From: Nitrobacteraceae bacterium AZCC 1564
GTDB taxonomy: Bacteria; Pseudomonadota; Alphaproteobacteria; Rhizobiales; Xanthobacteraceae
Direction: 5' to 3'
NCBI GenBank assembly: GCA_036924835.1
Contig: JBAGRR010000001.1
Coordinates: 2,433,001-2,497,000, forward strand
Length of the DNA: 64,000 bases
Part shown: in pieces, positions 54,725 to 62,824 of the stretch
Position numbering within the stretch: the first letter of the stretch is position 1
Layout of the letters: each line of letters opens with the position of its first letter
The notes under the pieces: model-generated
The model's input: only the letters and a program-made list of their open reading frames with translations
What the model was told of the DNA's origin: nothing
The model's database searches: none
Translations under genes and position numbers: made by a program

Positions 54725-55735
54725 ATGACTGTCGACCGTCGAGGAAACTGGCTAACTGTGATTCTCGCTGTACTGGTGGCGGGATTGTTTGCGCTGTCGC
54801 TGATGACCGGGCCCGCCCATTTTCCGCCGCAAGCTGTCGCCAGCGCCCTCGTGTCGGATCATGGCGTGACATCCATCATCGTGCGTGACATACGGTTGCC
54901 GCGAACGCTGCTGGCAATGGTGATCGGCGCGACGTTTGGATTGGCCGGTGCTTCGCTGCAGGGATTGTTACGCAATCCGCTCGCCGAGCCCTCGCTGTTC
55001 GGTGCACCGCAGGCGGCCGCAGCGACGGCTGCGGCGATCATGGCATTCGGCTTTGCCAACGCATTGTCCCTCGCTGTTCCCCTCGGCGGCATTGCAGGCG
55101 CATTGCTGTCGGTCGGAGCGCTGGTCGCCATTGCGGGGCGGCGCGCATCGCTGACAGTCACGCTGCTCGCCGGCCTCGCCCTTGCGAGCCTTGCCGGCGC
55201 CACCATTGCCCTGATCCTCAACCTCGCACCCAACCCATACATCGCACTGGAAATCGCATTCTGGCTCCTTGGCTCGCTGCGTGATCGCAGCATGGAGCAT
55301 GTCTGGCTGGCGGCACCATTCATGATCGCAAGCTGGATTGTGCTCGCATTCAATGCCGGTGCGTTCCGCGCATTGACGCTCGGCGAGGACGCCGCCGCAT
55401 CGCTCGGCGTCAATGTCGAACGCGTACGTGTGCTGGTGGTGATCGGTGTCGCGCTCGGGGTCGGCGCGGCCGTCTCCGTTGCGGGCGCAATCTCGTTCGT
55501 CGGCCTCGTTGCGCCGCATCTGGTCCGAAGATTTTACGGATCCGATCCTGCACGCGTTCTGCTGCCGGCTTCGCTGGCGGGTGCGGCGCTGTTGACCGCG
55601 GCCGATATCGCCGTCCGGCTGGTGCCCGGCGCCGTCGAGATCAAGATCGGCGTCGTCACTGCACTGATCGGCGTGCCATTTTTCCTGGCGATGATTTTCC
55701 GTGAGCGGCACGCGCTGGAGGACAGCACGTCATGA
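54725..55735 (+). CDS. FecCD/BtuC-family ABC transporter permease
   Basis: 336 residues with about 10 membrane segments. RDIRLPRTLLAMVIGATFGL, AGASLQGLLRNPLAEPSLFG and GAISFVGLVAPHLVRRFYG are the FecCD signatures; PHLVRR is the coupling segment contacting the ATPase. It imports an iron chelate, heme or corrinoid. A long divergent gap is absent, so the 73 bp upstream must hold both promoters. No cobalamin riboswitch could fit there. Confidence 0.9.
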   Translation: MTVDRRGNWLTVILAVLVAGLFALSLMTGPAHFPPQAVASALVSDHGVTSIIVRDIRLPRTLLAMVIGATFGLAGASLQGLLRNPLAEPSLFGAPQAAAATAAAIMAFGFANALSLAVPLGGIAGALLSVGALVAIAGRRASLTVTLLAGLALASLAGATIALILNLAPNPYIALEIAFWLLGSLRDRSMEHVWLAAPFMIASWIVLAFNAGAFRALTLGEDAAASLGVNVERVRVLVVIGVALGVGAAVSVAGAISFVGLVAPHLVRRFYGSDPARVLLPASLAGAALLTAADIAVRLVPGAVEIKIGVVTALIGVPFFLAMIFRERHALEDSTS

Positions 55736-56517
55736 AGCCGAACGCTGCTCCCCGCCTTATCGCCAGCCACATCACGGTGGTCCGCAGCCGCCGCAAGACC
55801 GTGGACGACGTCAATCTCACGCTCAGCGCGGGCGAATTGACAATACTCGTTGGTCCGAACGGTGCTGGGAAGACCACACTTGTGCGCGCAATTATTGGTC
55901 TCATCGCCGCCAAGGGGTCTATCACCTTTGATGGCACCAATCTTCATGCCATGACGCCGCGGGCGAGAGCCCGGGCAATTTCTTATCTGCCGCAGGGTCA
56001 CGAATTCCACTGGCCCATGAGCGTGGACAGCATCGTGGCGCTCGGCCGCGAACCACACGCTGATCCTTTCTCACAGACGTCCGCGGCCGATCGCATTGCG
56101 ATCGAGCGCGCCATGCACGCAACAGAAGTGACGGGATTCTCATCACGTCTGATCTCCACACTGTCAGGCGGCGAGCGTGCACGCGTCGCCATTGCCCGTG
56201 CTTTGGCGACAGAAGCATCGGTCCTGATCGCAGACGAGCCGACAGCATCCCTTGACGAGCGTCATCAACTCATCGTCATGGATCTGCTGCAACGCATCGC
56301 CCATGGCGGCACGGCCGTGCTTGCCATTATTCACGATCTCGCGCTTGCGATGCGGTTCGCCGATCGCGTCATTGTCATGCACGAAGGGCAAATCGCAGCT
56401 AATGACACGCCTGCTCTGGCCCTGACACCAGATCGAATTGCGGAGGTGTTCGGCATTTCGGTCAACCGCGTGGAAACGCCGGATGGTCCGTTGCTGATTC
56501 CTTCGCGCGCCCTTTAG
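55732..56517 (+). CDS. ABC transporter ATP-binding protein (iron/cobalamin type)
   Basis: 261 residues. Walker A VGPNGAGKTTL, Q-loop SYLPQGHEFHWPMSV, signature LSGGERARVAIARAL, Walker B VLIADEPTASLD and H-loop AIIHDLALA are complete. It energises the FecCD-type permease whose stop it overlaps (ATGA at 55732-55735). The stop TAG at 56515-56517 is immediately followed by a Rhizobiales palindrome that itself carries a CTAG element. Confidence 0.92.
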   Translation: MKPNAAPRLIASHITVVRSRRKTVDDVNLTLSAGELTILVGPNGAGKTTLVRAIIGLIAAKGSITFDGTNLHAMTPRARARAISYLPQGHEFHWPMSVDSIVALGREPHADPFSQTSAADRIAIERAMHATEVTGFSSRLISTLSGGERARVAIARALATEASVLIADEPTASLDERHQLIVMDLLQRIAHGGTAVLAIIHDLALAMRFADRVIVMHEGQIAANDTPALALTPDRIAEVFGISVNRVETPDGPLLIPSRAL

Positions 56518-56680
56518 AGCGTTTTCGAGCGAAGTGGCATCTAGTGCCGCGGATTTGAAGTTCTTCCGAATGAAGCCGCAAGCTCGATGAAGAACTTCAA
56601 ATCCAAAAGCCGCAAGTCTGTGCGAACTTCGGAATCGGGACGCTAGTTCGCGTGAAGAAAACGCGTCAAAACAAGAATCT
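56516..56680 (+). repeat. Rhizobiales palindromic repeat, interrupted copy
   Basis: AGAGCGTTTTCGAGCGAAGT and GGCAT (56516-56540) and TTCGCGTGAAGAAAACGCG (56647-56665), continuing to CTAGAGC, are the two halves of the palindrome seen intact at 42382-42446. Between them sits element R8 (56541-56646). In the intact copy the same position reads GGCTACCGGTTCGCG, so the insertion lies in the loop of the older hairpin. Confidence 0.8.
56541..56646. repeat. CTAG double-hairpin element, locus R8 (inserted, right half deleted)
   Basis: Hairpin 1 (56541-56616): CTAGTGCCGC, GGATTTGAAGTTCTTC with GAAGAACTTCAAATCC and GCCGCAAG. Of the second hairpin only the outer right arm GCGAACTTCGGAATCGGGAC and CTAG remains (56622-56646). 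It is the inverted orientation of the R5 inner unit and lies inside another repeat. Its ends are CTAG on both sides. Confidence 0.88.
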
Positions 56681-56717
56681 AGAGCTACGGTTCTGATTCA
56701 ATCAGAACCGTAGCTCT
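56681..56717. repeat. Perfect 18-bp palindrome in the convergent ABC/antiporter gap
   Basis: AGAGCTACGGTTCTGATT (56681-56698) and AATCAGAACCGTAGCTCT (56700-56717) are exact inverted repeats separated by one base. It directly follows the interrupted repeat and ends 5 bp before the antiporter's stop. It could act as a bidirectional terminator-like hairpin, but there is no T run. A comparable hairpin with CTAGAGC is a usual companion of this Rhizobiales repeat as I recall it. Confidence 0.7.
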
Positions 56718-56722
56718 AATCC

Positions 56723-58513
56723 TCAAGGGCTGATCAGCGACGCCCAGACCTTTGAGAGTTTGCGTTTGACAGCCGCCCGCCGTGTCGGCGTAGGCGGCGG
56801 CTCATCCTCCGGCAAGCGAAGGCCGACAATATTGACCCGATTGCCGCCGATACTGCGCGCGACCAGCACGATGGTATCGAGCGGCAAAGTCGCGTTGACC
56901 CGCGGCGCGTGATCGAGATGGATATCGAAATAGTCCGCCAGGGTCAGGTGCTCGCTGCCCGGCTCGATATTGATGCTGTAGATCTCGGCAACATCTTTCA
57001 GCAGAACGTCGCCGGGCATCATGAAGTCGCCGAGCAGATGCGGATCGGGTGCCGGCACCACAGGCATATCGACGAAAAAGCGGTCCAGCGCCTCGGCCTT
57101 TTCGGGCGGTGCCAACAGATAGAGATAATCGCCCTTCACGACCGGAGCCGCTTCGGCCGGTGACAGGATTTTTTCATCACGGATCACCAGCGTCGGCTTT
57201 GACCATGAGGGGATCAATCCGCGTTTGAGGTACAGGCTATTGGCGCGAACCGGATAGCCGACCAGCTGTTGCTCAAGCTGACCCGGCAAATCAAGTTCGA
57301 CACGGCGCGGACCACGCTCTGCCCTCGGCAGCGCGACGTGGAGCCGCCGCGCAGCTATTCCGAGCGTCCAACCTTGCAACAACAGCGAGATCAGCACGAC
57401 GACGAAGGCCACGTCGAAATAAACTTGCGCGTTCGGCAGCCCCACCAGAAGAGGAATGGAGGCGAGGAAGATCGCCACCGCCCCCCGCAGGCCAACCCAA
57501 GCGATAAAGGTCTTTTCCCGCCAGTTGAACCGAAATGGCGCAAGACAGAGAAACACCGCAACAGGCCGCGCCACCAGCATCAGCATCAGCGCCACCGCGG
57601 TTGCAGGCAGCGCACTGACGAGCGTCCGTTCCGGCGACTCGAGCAGCCCCAGCAACACGAACATCACGATCTGGGCAAGCCATGTGGCGGCATCCAAAAA
57701 CGCCACCACCGAGTTGTGCGCACGGGTTGGACGGTTGCCGACCAGCATGCCAGCAAGATAGACCGCCAGGAACCCCGACGAATGGCAGATCTGCGCGATG
57801 CCGAAGATCACCAGCGCACCGGTCGCGACGAATGGCGCGTGTAATCCCTGCGGCAAGGCGACGCGATTGAGCGCGAATACCACCAGCCATCCGCCAGCGA
57901 CGCCCACCAAGGTGCCTACGATGGCTTCGCGGCCGAACTGCAGGGCAATATGGGCTCCGGACGTCTGGCCAAGCGACAACAGTTCCACGATCACCAGCGT
58001 GAGGAAGATCGCGAACGGATCGTTGGTGCCCGATTCGACCTCCAGGGTCGCACCAACACGGGGGCGCAGGCGCAGACCCTGCGCATGCACCAGAAGAAAG
58101 ACCGCCGCAGCGTCCGTGGACGCGATCACAGCGCCAACCAGCAACGCCTCCGCCCAGCCAATGCCCAGCGCATACTTCGCCACCGGCGCCGTGATCAGCG
58201 CGGTGAGCAGCACGCCTAGCGTCGCCAGCACGATCGATGGTCCCAGCACGGTGCGGATGGTCTGAAACCGCGTTTTCAGGCCGCCATCGAACAGGATCAG
58301 CGCCAAGGCCAGCGAACCGACAAGGTACGTCGTCTGCACGTCGTCGAAGCGGAGGCCGCCGGGTCCGTTTTCACCCGCCAGGATACCGATCAGCAGGAAG
58401 ACCAGCAGCAAGGGAGCGCCGAAGCGCAGTGCCAGCAGGCTTGACAGGATGCCAGCCATGACGAGCACAGCGCCGAGCAGAATGGCAATGCTAACCGTAT
58501 CGAGGGACGCCAT
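56723..58513 (-). CDS. K+/H+ antiporter, CPA1 family with TrkA-C and CorC-type C-terminal domains
   Basis: 596 residues. About 12 membrane segments (1-385) contain GENGPGGLRFDDVQT, LALILFDGGLKTRF, AVIASTDAAAVFLLV and LEVESGTNDPFAIFLT, where TDAAA and ESGTNDP carry the acidic residues of monovalent cation/proton antiporters. The cytosolic part includes an RCK_C/TrkA-C domain (LYLKRGLIPSWSKPTLVIRD; DYLYLLAPPEKAEAL) and a C-terminal CorC-like domain (LTLADYFDIHLDHAPR). This is the NhaP2/CvrA architecture, exporting K+ and affecting volume and pH balance. Divergent from an MscS channel gene across locus R9. Confidence 0.9.
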   Translation of the reverse strand: MASLDTVSIAILLGAVLVMAGILSSLLALRFGAPLLLVFLLIGILAGENGPGGLRFDDVQTTYLVGSLALALILFDGGLKTRFQTIRTVLGPSIVLATLGVLLTALITAPVAKYALGIGWAEALLVGAVIASTDAAAVFLLVHAQGLRLRPRVGATLEVESGTNDPFAIFLTLVIVELLSLGQTSGAHIALQFGREAIVGTLVGVAGGWLVVFALNRVALPQGLHAPFVATGALVIFGIAQICHSSGFLAVYLAGMLVGNRPTRAHNSVVAFLDAATWLAQIVMFVLLGLLESPERTLVSALPATAVALMLMLVARPVAVFLCLAPFRFNWREKTFIAWVGLRGAVAIFLASIPLLVGLPNAQVYFDVAFVVVLISLLLQGWTLGIAARRLHVALPRAERGPRRVELDLPGQLEQQLVGYPVRANSLYLKRGLIPSWSKPTLVIRDEKILSPAEAAPVVKGDYLYLLAPPEKAEALDRFFVDMPVVPAPDPHLLGDFMMPGDVLLKDVAEIYSINIEPGSEHLTLADYFDIHLDHAPRVNATLPLDTIVLVARSIGGNRVNIVGLRLPEDEPPPTPTRRAAVKRKLSKVWASLISP

Positions 58514-58668
58514 TACCGCTGTTTGACCACCTATCCCGTGCCGTCTCAGATCGTTGCACTTGCATGATTATCGTCGCACCGGCCGCGCGCCAACCGATTT
58601 ATTCAATACGCGCCAACAAGCTCGATTTGCTGGTGTTAAATTGCCGTCCATGCGAGTTGAGAGCAGCC

Positions 58669-58836
58669 TTAGTGGTCCGATTCTAACGTTCGCATCCCGT
58701 CTCGGCAGGCACTTTTGCGAACGTTAGAATCGAAAGACCACTAGCAAATATAAGATTTGAGTGGAGCTTTGGGATTTGACGTTCGCATCACGAATTCGCG
58801 GCAAGCAGGGGTGCGAACGTCAAATCCGCTCCACTA
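58669..58836. repeat. CTAG double-hairpin element, locus R9
   Basis: Hairpin 1 (58669-58744): TTAGTGGTCC, GATTCTAACGTTCGC with GCGAACGTTAGAATC, GACCACTAG. Spacer CAAATATAAGATT (58745-58757). Hairpin 2 (58758-58836): GTGGAG, GGATTTGACGTTCGC with GCGAACGTCAAATCC, CTCCACTAG. Total 168 bp. It has the same subtype pair as R3. It fills the middle of the 397-bp divergent gap 58514-58910; the flanks 58514-58668 and 58837-58910 must hold both promoters but show no firm motif. Confidence 0.9.
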
Positions 58837-58910
58837 GGCTTCGAATCTGAAAATTTGCGACAATTCCGAATCAGCGATGCGGCAGACGCTCGCTCATAAG
58901 AGAGCTGACT

Positions 58911-60224
58911 ATGCCCTGGGCAGACATCCATGACTTGCTAAGCGGGATCATTCGCGCCGTCCGCGCAGAAATCTCATCGCCGTGGTTTTACGCCCAGATT
59001 GGCATCATTCTCGCCGGTTCAGGGCTCGCACTTGGCTTCGCGGCCGCTCTTCGGGGAGGCATGGCTTCAAGAGGGCTGGCGAGGACCATGGGATGGCCCG
59101 CATCGCTCCGCCTCGTCGTGCGTGCATTGCTGCGGCACTCGGGGATCGCGATTTTCGCTGCCCTAATGGGCCTTAGCCACGTGATCATGGCCCACGGTGC
59201 CGTGCCAAGCTATCTGGTCGTTGCGGCCGGCAGCCTCGCTACGGCATGGCTTGTCGTTCGCCTCACCACCAGCTTGATCCACAATGACTTCCTTGTCAGC
59301 ATCACTTCCGTTTTAGCGTGGCTGCTGGCGGCACTTGGGGCCCTTGGACTGTTGCAGCCTGCACTGGCCGCGCTGGACTCGGTTTCGATCATGCTCGGAA
59401 CCTTGCGTCTCACGCCATTGGTCGTGATCAAAGTCATTGTCTTTCTGGGTCTGGCCCTGTGGCTGGCCGACGTCCTCAGCAACTTTCTCGAAACGCGGAT
59501 CAACCACTCGCGAGACCTGACACCCTCCATTCAGGTGCTCCTGACCAAGATTGTCCGGCTGGCCCTGATCGTGCTCGCAGTCGCCATCGTCATGAGCGCC
59601 GCAGGCATCGATCTTTCGGTGTTCGCTCTGTTCTCGGGAGCCGTCGGCGTCGGGCTGGGCTTCGGCCTGCAGAAGATCGTTGCCAACTTCATCAGTGGCA
59701 TGATCCTGCTGGCCGACAAGTCAGTGAAACCAGGCGACCTCATCACGGTGGGTGACAGCTTCGGCCGTGTCAGCGCGATGAACACCCGCTATATCTCGGT
59801 TGCAGCCGGAGATGGCCGCGAATTCCTGATTCCGAACGAGGACCTGATCACCCAGAAGGTGGTGAACTGGACCTACACAAACACAAACACGCTGTTGAAA
59901 GTGAATTTCACGACCAATTACGAGGCCGATCCGAAGCTCGTATGCAGACTCGCGGTCGAGATCGCTTCCGCCACCCCGCGCGTCATTGCTATCAAACCGC
60001 CAAACTGTTCACTGACGGACCTCGCTGAGACCGGCATGAAATTCTCACTCACCTTCTGGATCGCCGATCCTGACGCGGGCATGGACAACGTGCGCAGCGA
60101 AATCATGTTGGCGTTGTGGGAGGCGTTTAAGCGCGAGAATATTCACGCGCCTTATCCGGTCCGCGAGATCCGGATTCAAGATGGCGCGTTGCCGATCGAG
60201 CCTGTGAATGAGGCTCGCGACTGA
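58911..60224 (+). CDS. MscS-family mechanosensitive ion channel
   Basis: 437 residues. Four or five N-terminal membrane helices precede the pore helix and the MscS signature [20 protein letters not shown]; the beta domain has [19 protein letters not shown] and [19 protein letters not shown]. It releases solutes on hypo-osmotic shock. It lies divergent from a K+/H+ antiporter, so two osmotic/ion-balance genes share an intergenic region. sfsA begins 1 bp after its stop and may be co-transcribed. Confidence 0.92.
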   Translation: MPWADIHDLLSGIIRAVRAEISSPWFYAQIGIILAGSGLALGFAAALRGGMASRGLARTMGWPASLRLVVRALLRHSGIAIFAALMGLSHVIMAHGAVPSYLVVAAGSLATAWLVVRLTTSLIHNDFLVSITSVLAWLLAALGALGLLQPALAALDSVSIMLGTLRLTPLVVIKVIVFLGLALWLADVLSNFLETRINHSRDLTPSIQVLLTKIVRLALIVLAVAIVMSAAGIDLSVFALFSGAVGVGLGFGLQKIVANFISGMILLADKSVKPGDLITVGDSFGRVSAMNTRYISVAAGDGREFLIPNEDLITQKVVNWTYTNTNTLLKVNFTTNYEADPKLVCRLAVEIASATPRVIAIKPPNCSLTDLAETGMKFSLTFWIADPDAGMDNVRSEIMLALWEAFKRENIHAPYPVREIRIQDGALPIEPVNEARD

Positions 60225-60225
60225 C

Positions 60226-60954
60226 ATGCGCTTCCTCAGCGAGCTCGTTCCTGCGACCCTGATCCGCCGCTACAAGCGCTTTCTTGCCGATGTCCAGCTT
60301 GCGGACGGCACAGTCATTACCGCGCACGTTGCCAATCCCGGCGCCATGACGGGCCTGCATACAGAGGGCGCGCGGGTGTGGCTCTCGAAGTCCCCAAGGC
60401 TTGCGCGCAAGCTGCCGTACTCGTGGGAATTGGTGGAAGTCGATTTCGGTCGCGCGCAGGAGCTGGTCGGCGTCAACACCATGCATCCGAACCCGATCGT
60501 CGCGGAAGCTCTTGCGACCGGCGTGATTCCTGAACTGGCGGGTTATGCGACCATTCGCCGCGAGGTGAAGTATGGCCGGGTCATCAATGGCAAGGGATCG
60601 CGGATCGATTTTCTGCTGGAAGACCCGGCAAAGCCGCCCTGCTACGTCGAGGTCAAGAACGTCCATCTGATGCGCCGACTCGGAGTTGCCGAGTTCCCGG
60701 ACTCGGTCACCGCCCGCGGCGCGAAACATCTCGATGAACTTGCCGAAATGGTCGCCGCTGGAGCTCGCGCGGTGATGCTTTTCGTGATTCAGATCGGCTC
60801 GGCCTCGTCCTTCGCACTCGCACGCGACATCGATCCCGCCTACGGACGGGCCTTCGACAAAGCCCGAGCCGCGGGCGTGGAGGCGCTGGCATGGACCTGC
60901 AAACTCACGGAACATGACATCGTTCTCGGCCAATCCGTCCCCATCGAGCCCTGA
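60226..60954 (+). CDS. sfsA: Sugar fermentation stimulation protein SfsA
   Basis: 242 residues. [20 protein letters not shown] is the OB-fold signature, and [29 protein letters not shown] and [10 protein letters not shown] correspond to a nuclease-like core (D and ExK). SfsA was linked to maltose metabolism in E. coli, but its fold suggests DNA or nucleotide binding; its biochemical role is unsettled. The start [13 protein letters not shown] at 60226 is preferred to 60208, which overlaps mscS. sfsA-map-radC is a conserved order in this group. Confidence 0.93.
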   Translation: MRFLSELVPATLIRRYKRFLADVQLADGTVITAHVANPGAMTGLHTEGARVWLSKSPRLARKLPYSWELVEVDFGRAQELVGVNTMHPNPIVAEALATGVIPELAGYATIRREVKYGRVINGKGSRIDFLLEDPAKPPCYVEVKNVHLMRRLGVAEFPDSVTARGAKHLDELAEMVAAGARAVMLFVIQIGSASSFALARDIDPAYGRAFDKARAAGVEALAWTCKLTEHDIVLGQSVPIEP

Positions 60955-61094
60955 AAAGCCCACAAAATGGCACTTTCCTGTGGCTTCGCTTGCACTCGAG
61001 GCCACATCCATTAGATTAAAAGCCCAATTTAAAAGCTTTTCGGCCAGAGCCGGCTGGCTCCCTCTCAAAATAGAACCACTAAAGAAACACCCGA

Positions 61095-61922
61095 ATGAAC
61101 TACGTCGAAGCCACCGAAACCTCTCTGCGCAAAACTGGACAGATCAAGCTCCACGGGCCCGGCGCGTTTGCCGGCATGCGCAAGGCAGGGGCGCTGGTGG
61201 CGAAATGTCTCGACGAACTGGTGGAGATCGTCCGGCCCGGAATCTTCACGTCGCAGATCGACGAATTCGTTCGCAAGTTCGCGTTCGACAATAAGTCCTA
61301 TCCCGCGACCTTGATGTATCGCGGCTATCGCTATTCCACCTGCACTTCGATCAATCATGTCGTTTGTCACGGCATGCCCGGCGATCGCCAGTTGAAGGAA
61401 GGCGACATCGTCAATATTGACGTCACCTTCATCGTGGATGGCTGGTACGGCGACTCCAGCCGCATGTATGCCGTTGGCGAGATTTCCCGGCGCGCTGAGC
61501 GATTGATCGATGTGACCTATGAGGCGCTGATGCGCGGCATTGCCGCGGTGAAGCCCGGCGCCACCACTGGCGATATCGGTCACGCGATCCAAAGCTTTGT
61601 CGAACCGCAGCAGATGAGCGTCGTGCGCGATTTTTGCGGTCATGGCCTGGGGCGCATGTTTCACGACGAGCCAAACATCATCCATGTCGGCCGACCTGGC
61701 GAAGGCGTCGAACTGAGGCCCGGCATGTTCTTCACCATCGAGCCGATGATCAATCTCGGCAAGCCACACGTGAAGATCCTCTCCGACGGCTGGACCGCCG
61801 TGACGCGGGACCGTTCCCTGTCAGCCCAGTTCGAGCATTCAGTGGGCGTGACGCAGGATGGCGTCGAGATCTTTACCCTGTCACCTGGCAAGCTCGACAA
61901 GCCGCCCTACAAGACTGCCTAG
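61095..61922 (+). CDS. map: Methionine aminopeptidase, type I
   Basis: 275 residues. It removes the N-terminal methionine after deformylation, completing the process begun by the def product. Metal ligands appear in [19 protein letters not shown] (two Asp), [14 protein letters not shown] (His), FFTIEPMIN (Glu) and FEHSVGVT (Glu), and the substrate His in [12 protein letters not shown] ~15-residue N-terminal extension precedes the pitta-bread fold. The gap 60955-61094 has AT-rich sequence (TTTAAAAGC near 61028) likely to be its promoter. Confidence 0.96.
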   Translation: MNYVEATETSLRKTGQIKLHGPGAFAGMRKAGALVAKCLDELVEIVRPGIFTSQIDEFVRKFAFDNKSYPATLMYRGYRYSTCTSINHVVCHGMPGDRQLKEGDIVNIDVTFIVDGWYGDSSRMYAVGEISRRAERLIDVTYEALMRGIAAVKPGATTGDIGHAIQSFVEPQQMSVVRDFCGHGLGRMFHDEPNIIHVGRPGEGVELRPGMFFTIEPMINLGKPHVKILSDGWTAVTRDRSLSAQFEHSVGVTQDGVEIFTLSPGKLDKPPYKTA

Positions 61923-62019
61923 CGCTTCTGCTGCAGACCCTGCGGGGGGCTGCAAATGCCGGTTGCAAAACCCGCAAGGTACGGCATGGTTGGTGCGTAT
62001 TTCGAGTACGCATCACACA

Positions 62020-62739
62020 ATGTCCTCTGAGTCAGACCAGCAATCCACCAAACCGGAAGCGGCCGAAACGCCCCATTATCACGGCCATCGGGAGCGGCTG
62101 CGCGACCGATTTCGCCAGACCGGTGCCGATGCGCTGAGCGATTACGAGCTGCTTGAGATGGTGCTGTTTCGCGCCCTGCCACGGCGGGATGTGAAGCCTC
62201 TCGCCAAGATGCTGATCGGAAAATTCGGCTCCTTTGCCGAAGTCGTCCACGCACCTGAATTGCGGCTGAAGGAAATCAGCGGACTTGGGGACTCCGCTGT
62301 GACCGAGATCAAGCTAATCGCCGCCGCGGCGAGCCGCATTGCCAAGGGACAACTGAAGCAGAAAGCCGTGCTTTCCTCGTGGACGGCGGTGATCGACTAT
62401 TGCCGCACGGCGATGGCCTTTGCCGACAAAGAACAATTCCGCATTCTATTCCTCGATAAGCGCAACCAACTGATCGCTGACGAAGTTCAGCAGATTGGCA
62501 CAGTCGATCACACGCCCGTCTATCCGCGCGAGGTTGTGAAGCGTGCACTGGAATTATCCGCGACTGCAATCATCCTCGTGCACAATCATCCGTCCGGCGA
62601 CCCGACGCCGTCGAACGCCGACATTCAGATGACGCAATCCATCATGTCCATTTCAAGTCCGCTGGGCATTTCCGTGCACGACCACATCATCGTCGGCAAG
62701 AACGGCCACACCAGCATGAAAGCGTTGCGGCTGATTTAG
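62020..62739 (+). CDS. radC: RadC / JAB-domain DNA repair protein
   Basis: 239 residues. A UPF0758 helix-hairpin-helix region ([37 protein letters not shown]) is followed by a JAMM metalloprotease-like domain with [15 protein letters not shown] and the zinc motif [14 protein letters not shown]. The name RadC is traditional; a role in repair is disputed, and related domains occur in anti-restriction or mobile-element proteins. The TAG stop at 62737-62739 is the TTAG end of palindromic element R10. Start at 62020 is preferred to an upstream extension (61858) into map. Confidence 0.93.
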   Translation: MSSESDQQSTKPEAAETPHYHGHRERLRDRFRQTGADALSDYELLEMVLFRALPRRDVKPLAKMLIGKFGSFAEVVHAPELRLKEISGLGDSAVTEIKLIAAAASRIAKGQLKQKAVLSSWTAVIDYCRTAMAFADKEQFRILFLDKRNQLIADEVQQIGTVDHTPVYPREVVKRALELSATAIILVHNHPSGDPTPSNADIQMTQSIMSISSPLGISVHDHIIVGKNGHTSMKALRLI

Positions 62740-62824
62740 TGTGATGGTTCAGAAGTTCGCTCGATCTTTCCCGCGAGTCCTTCCAGCGAACTTCTGAACC
62801 TAAACCACGCTAGTGCCGCGGATT
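62736..62824. repeat. CTAG double-hairpin element, locus R10 (one hairpin plus remnant)
   Basis: Hairpin (62736-62813): TTAGTGTGATGG, GGTTCAGAAGTTCGC with GCGAACTTCTGAACC, CCACGCTAG. It is followed by TGCCGCGGATT (62814-62824), the first bases of a type seen at R8, then cut off. The TAG of the left end is the radC stop and the TTA at 62823-62825 is the stop of the convergent gene on the minus strand, so both genes end in element sequence. Confidence 0.88.

Noticed and set aside
54651..54725. Cobalamin riboswitch in the BtuF/FecCD divergent gap
   Set aside because: The gap is only 73 bp, too short for the ~200 nt aptamer, and no B12-box sequence is seen.
13525..58836. Hairpin series considered as a CRISPR array
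   Set aside because: Units are dispersed over 46 kb, arms are palindromic and vary between copies, there are no regular unique spacers, and no cas genes are present.
61010..61045. Second CtrA box near TTAAAAGCCCAATTTAA before map
   Set aside because: The spacing between TTAA half sites is nine bases rather than seven.
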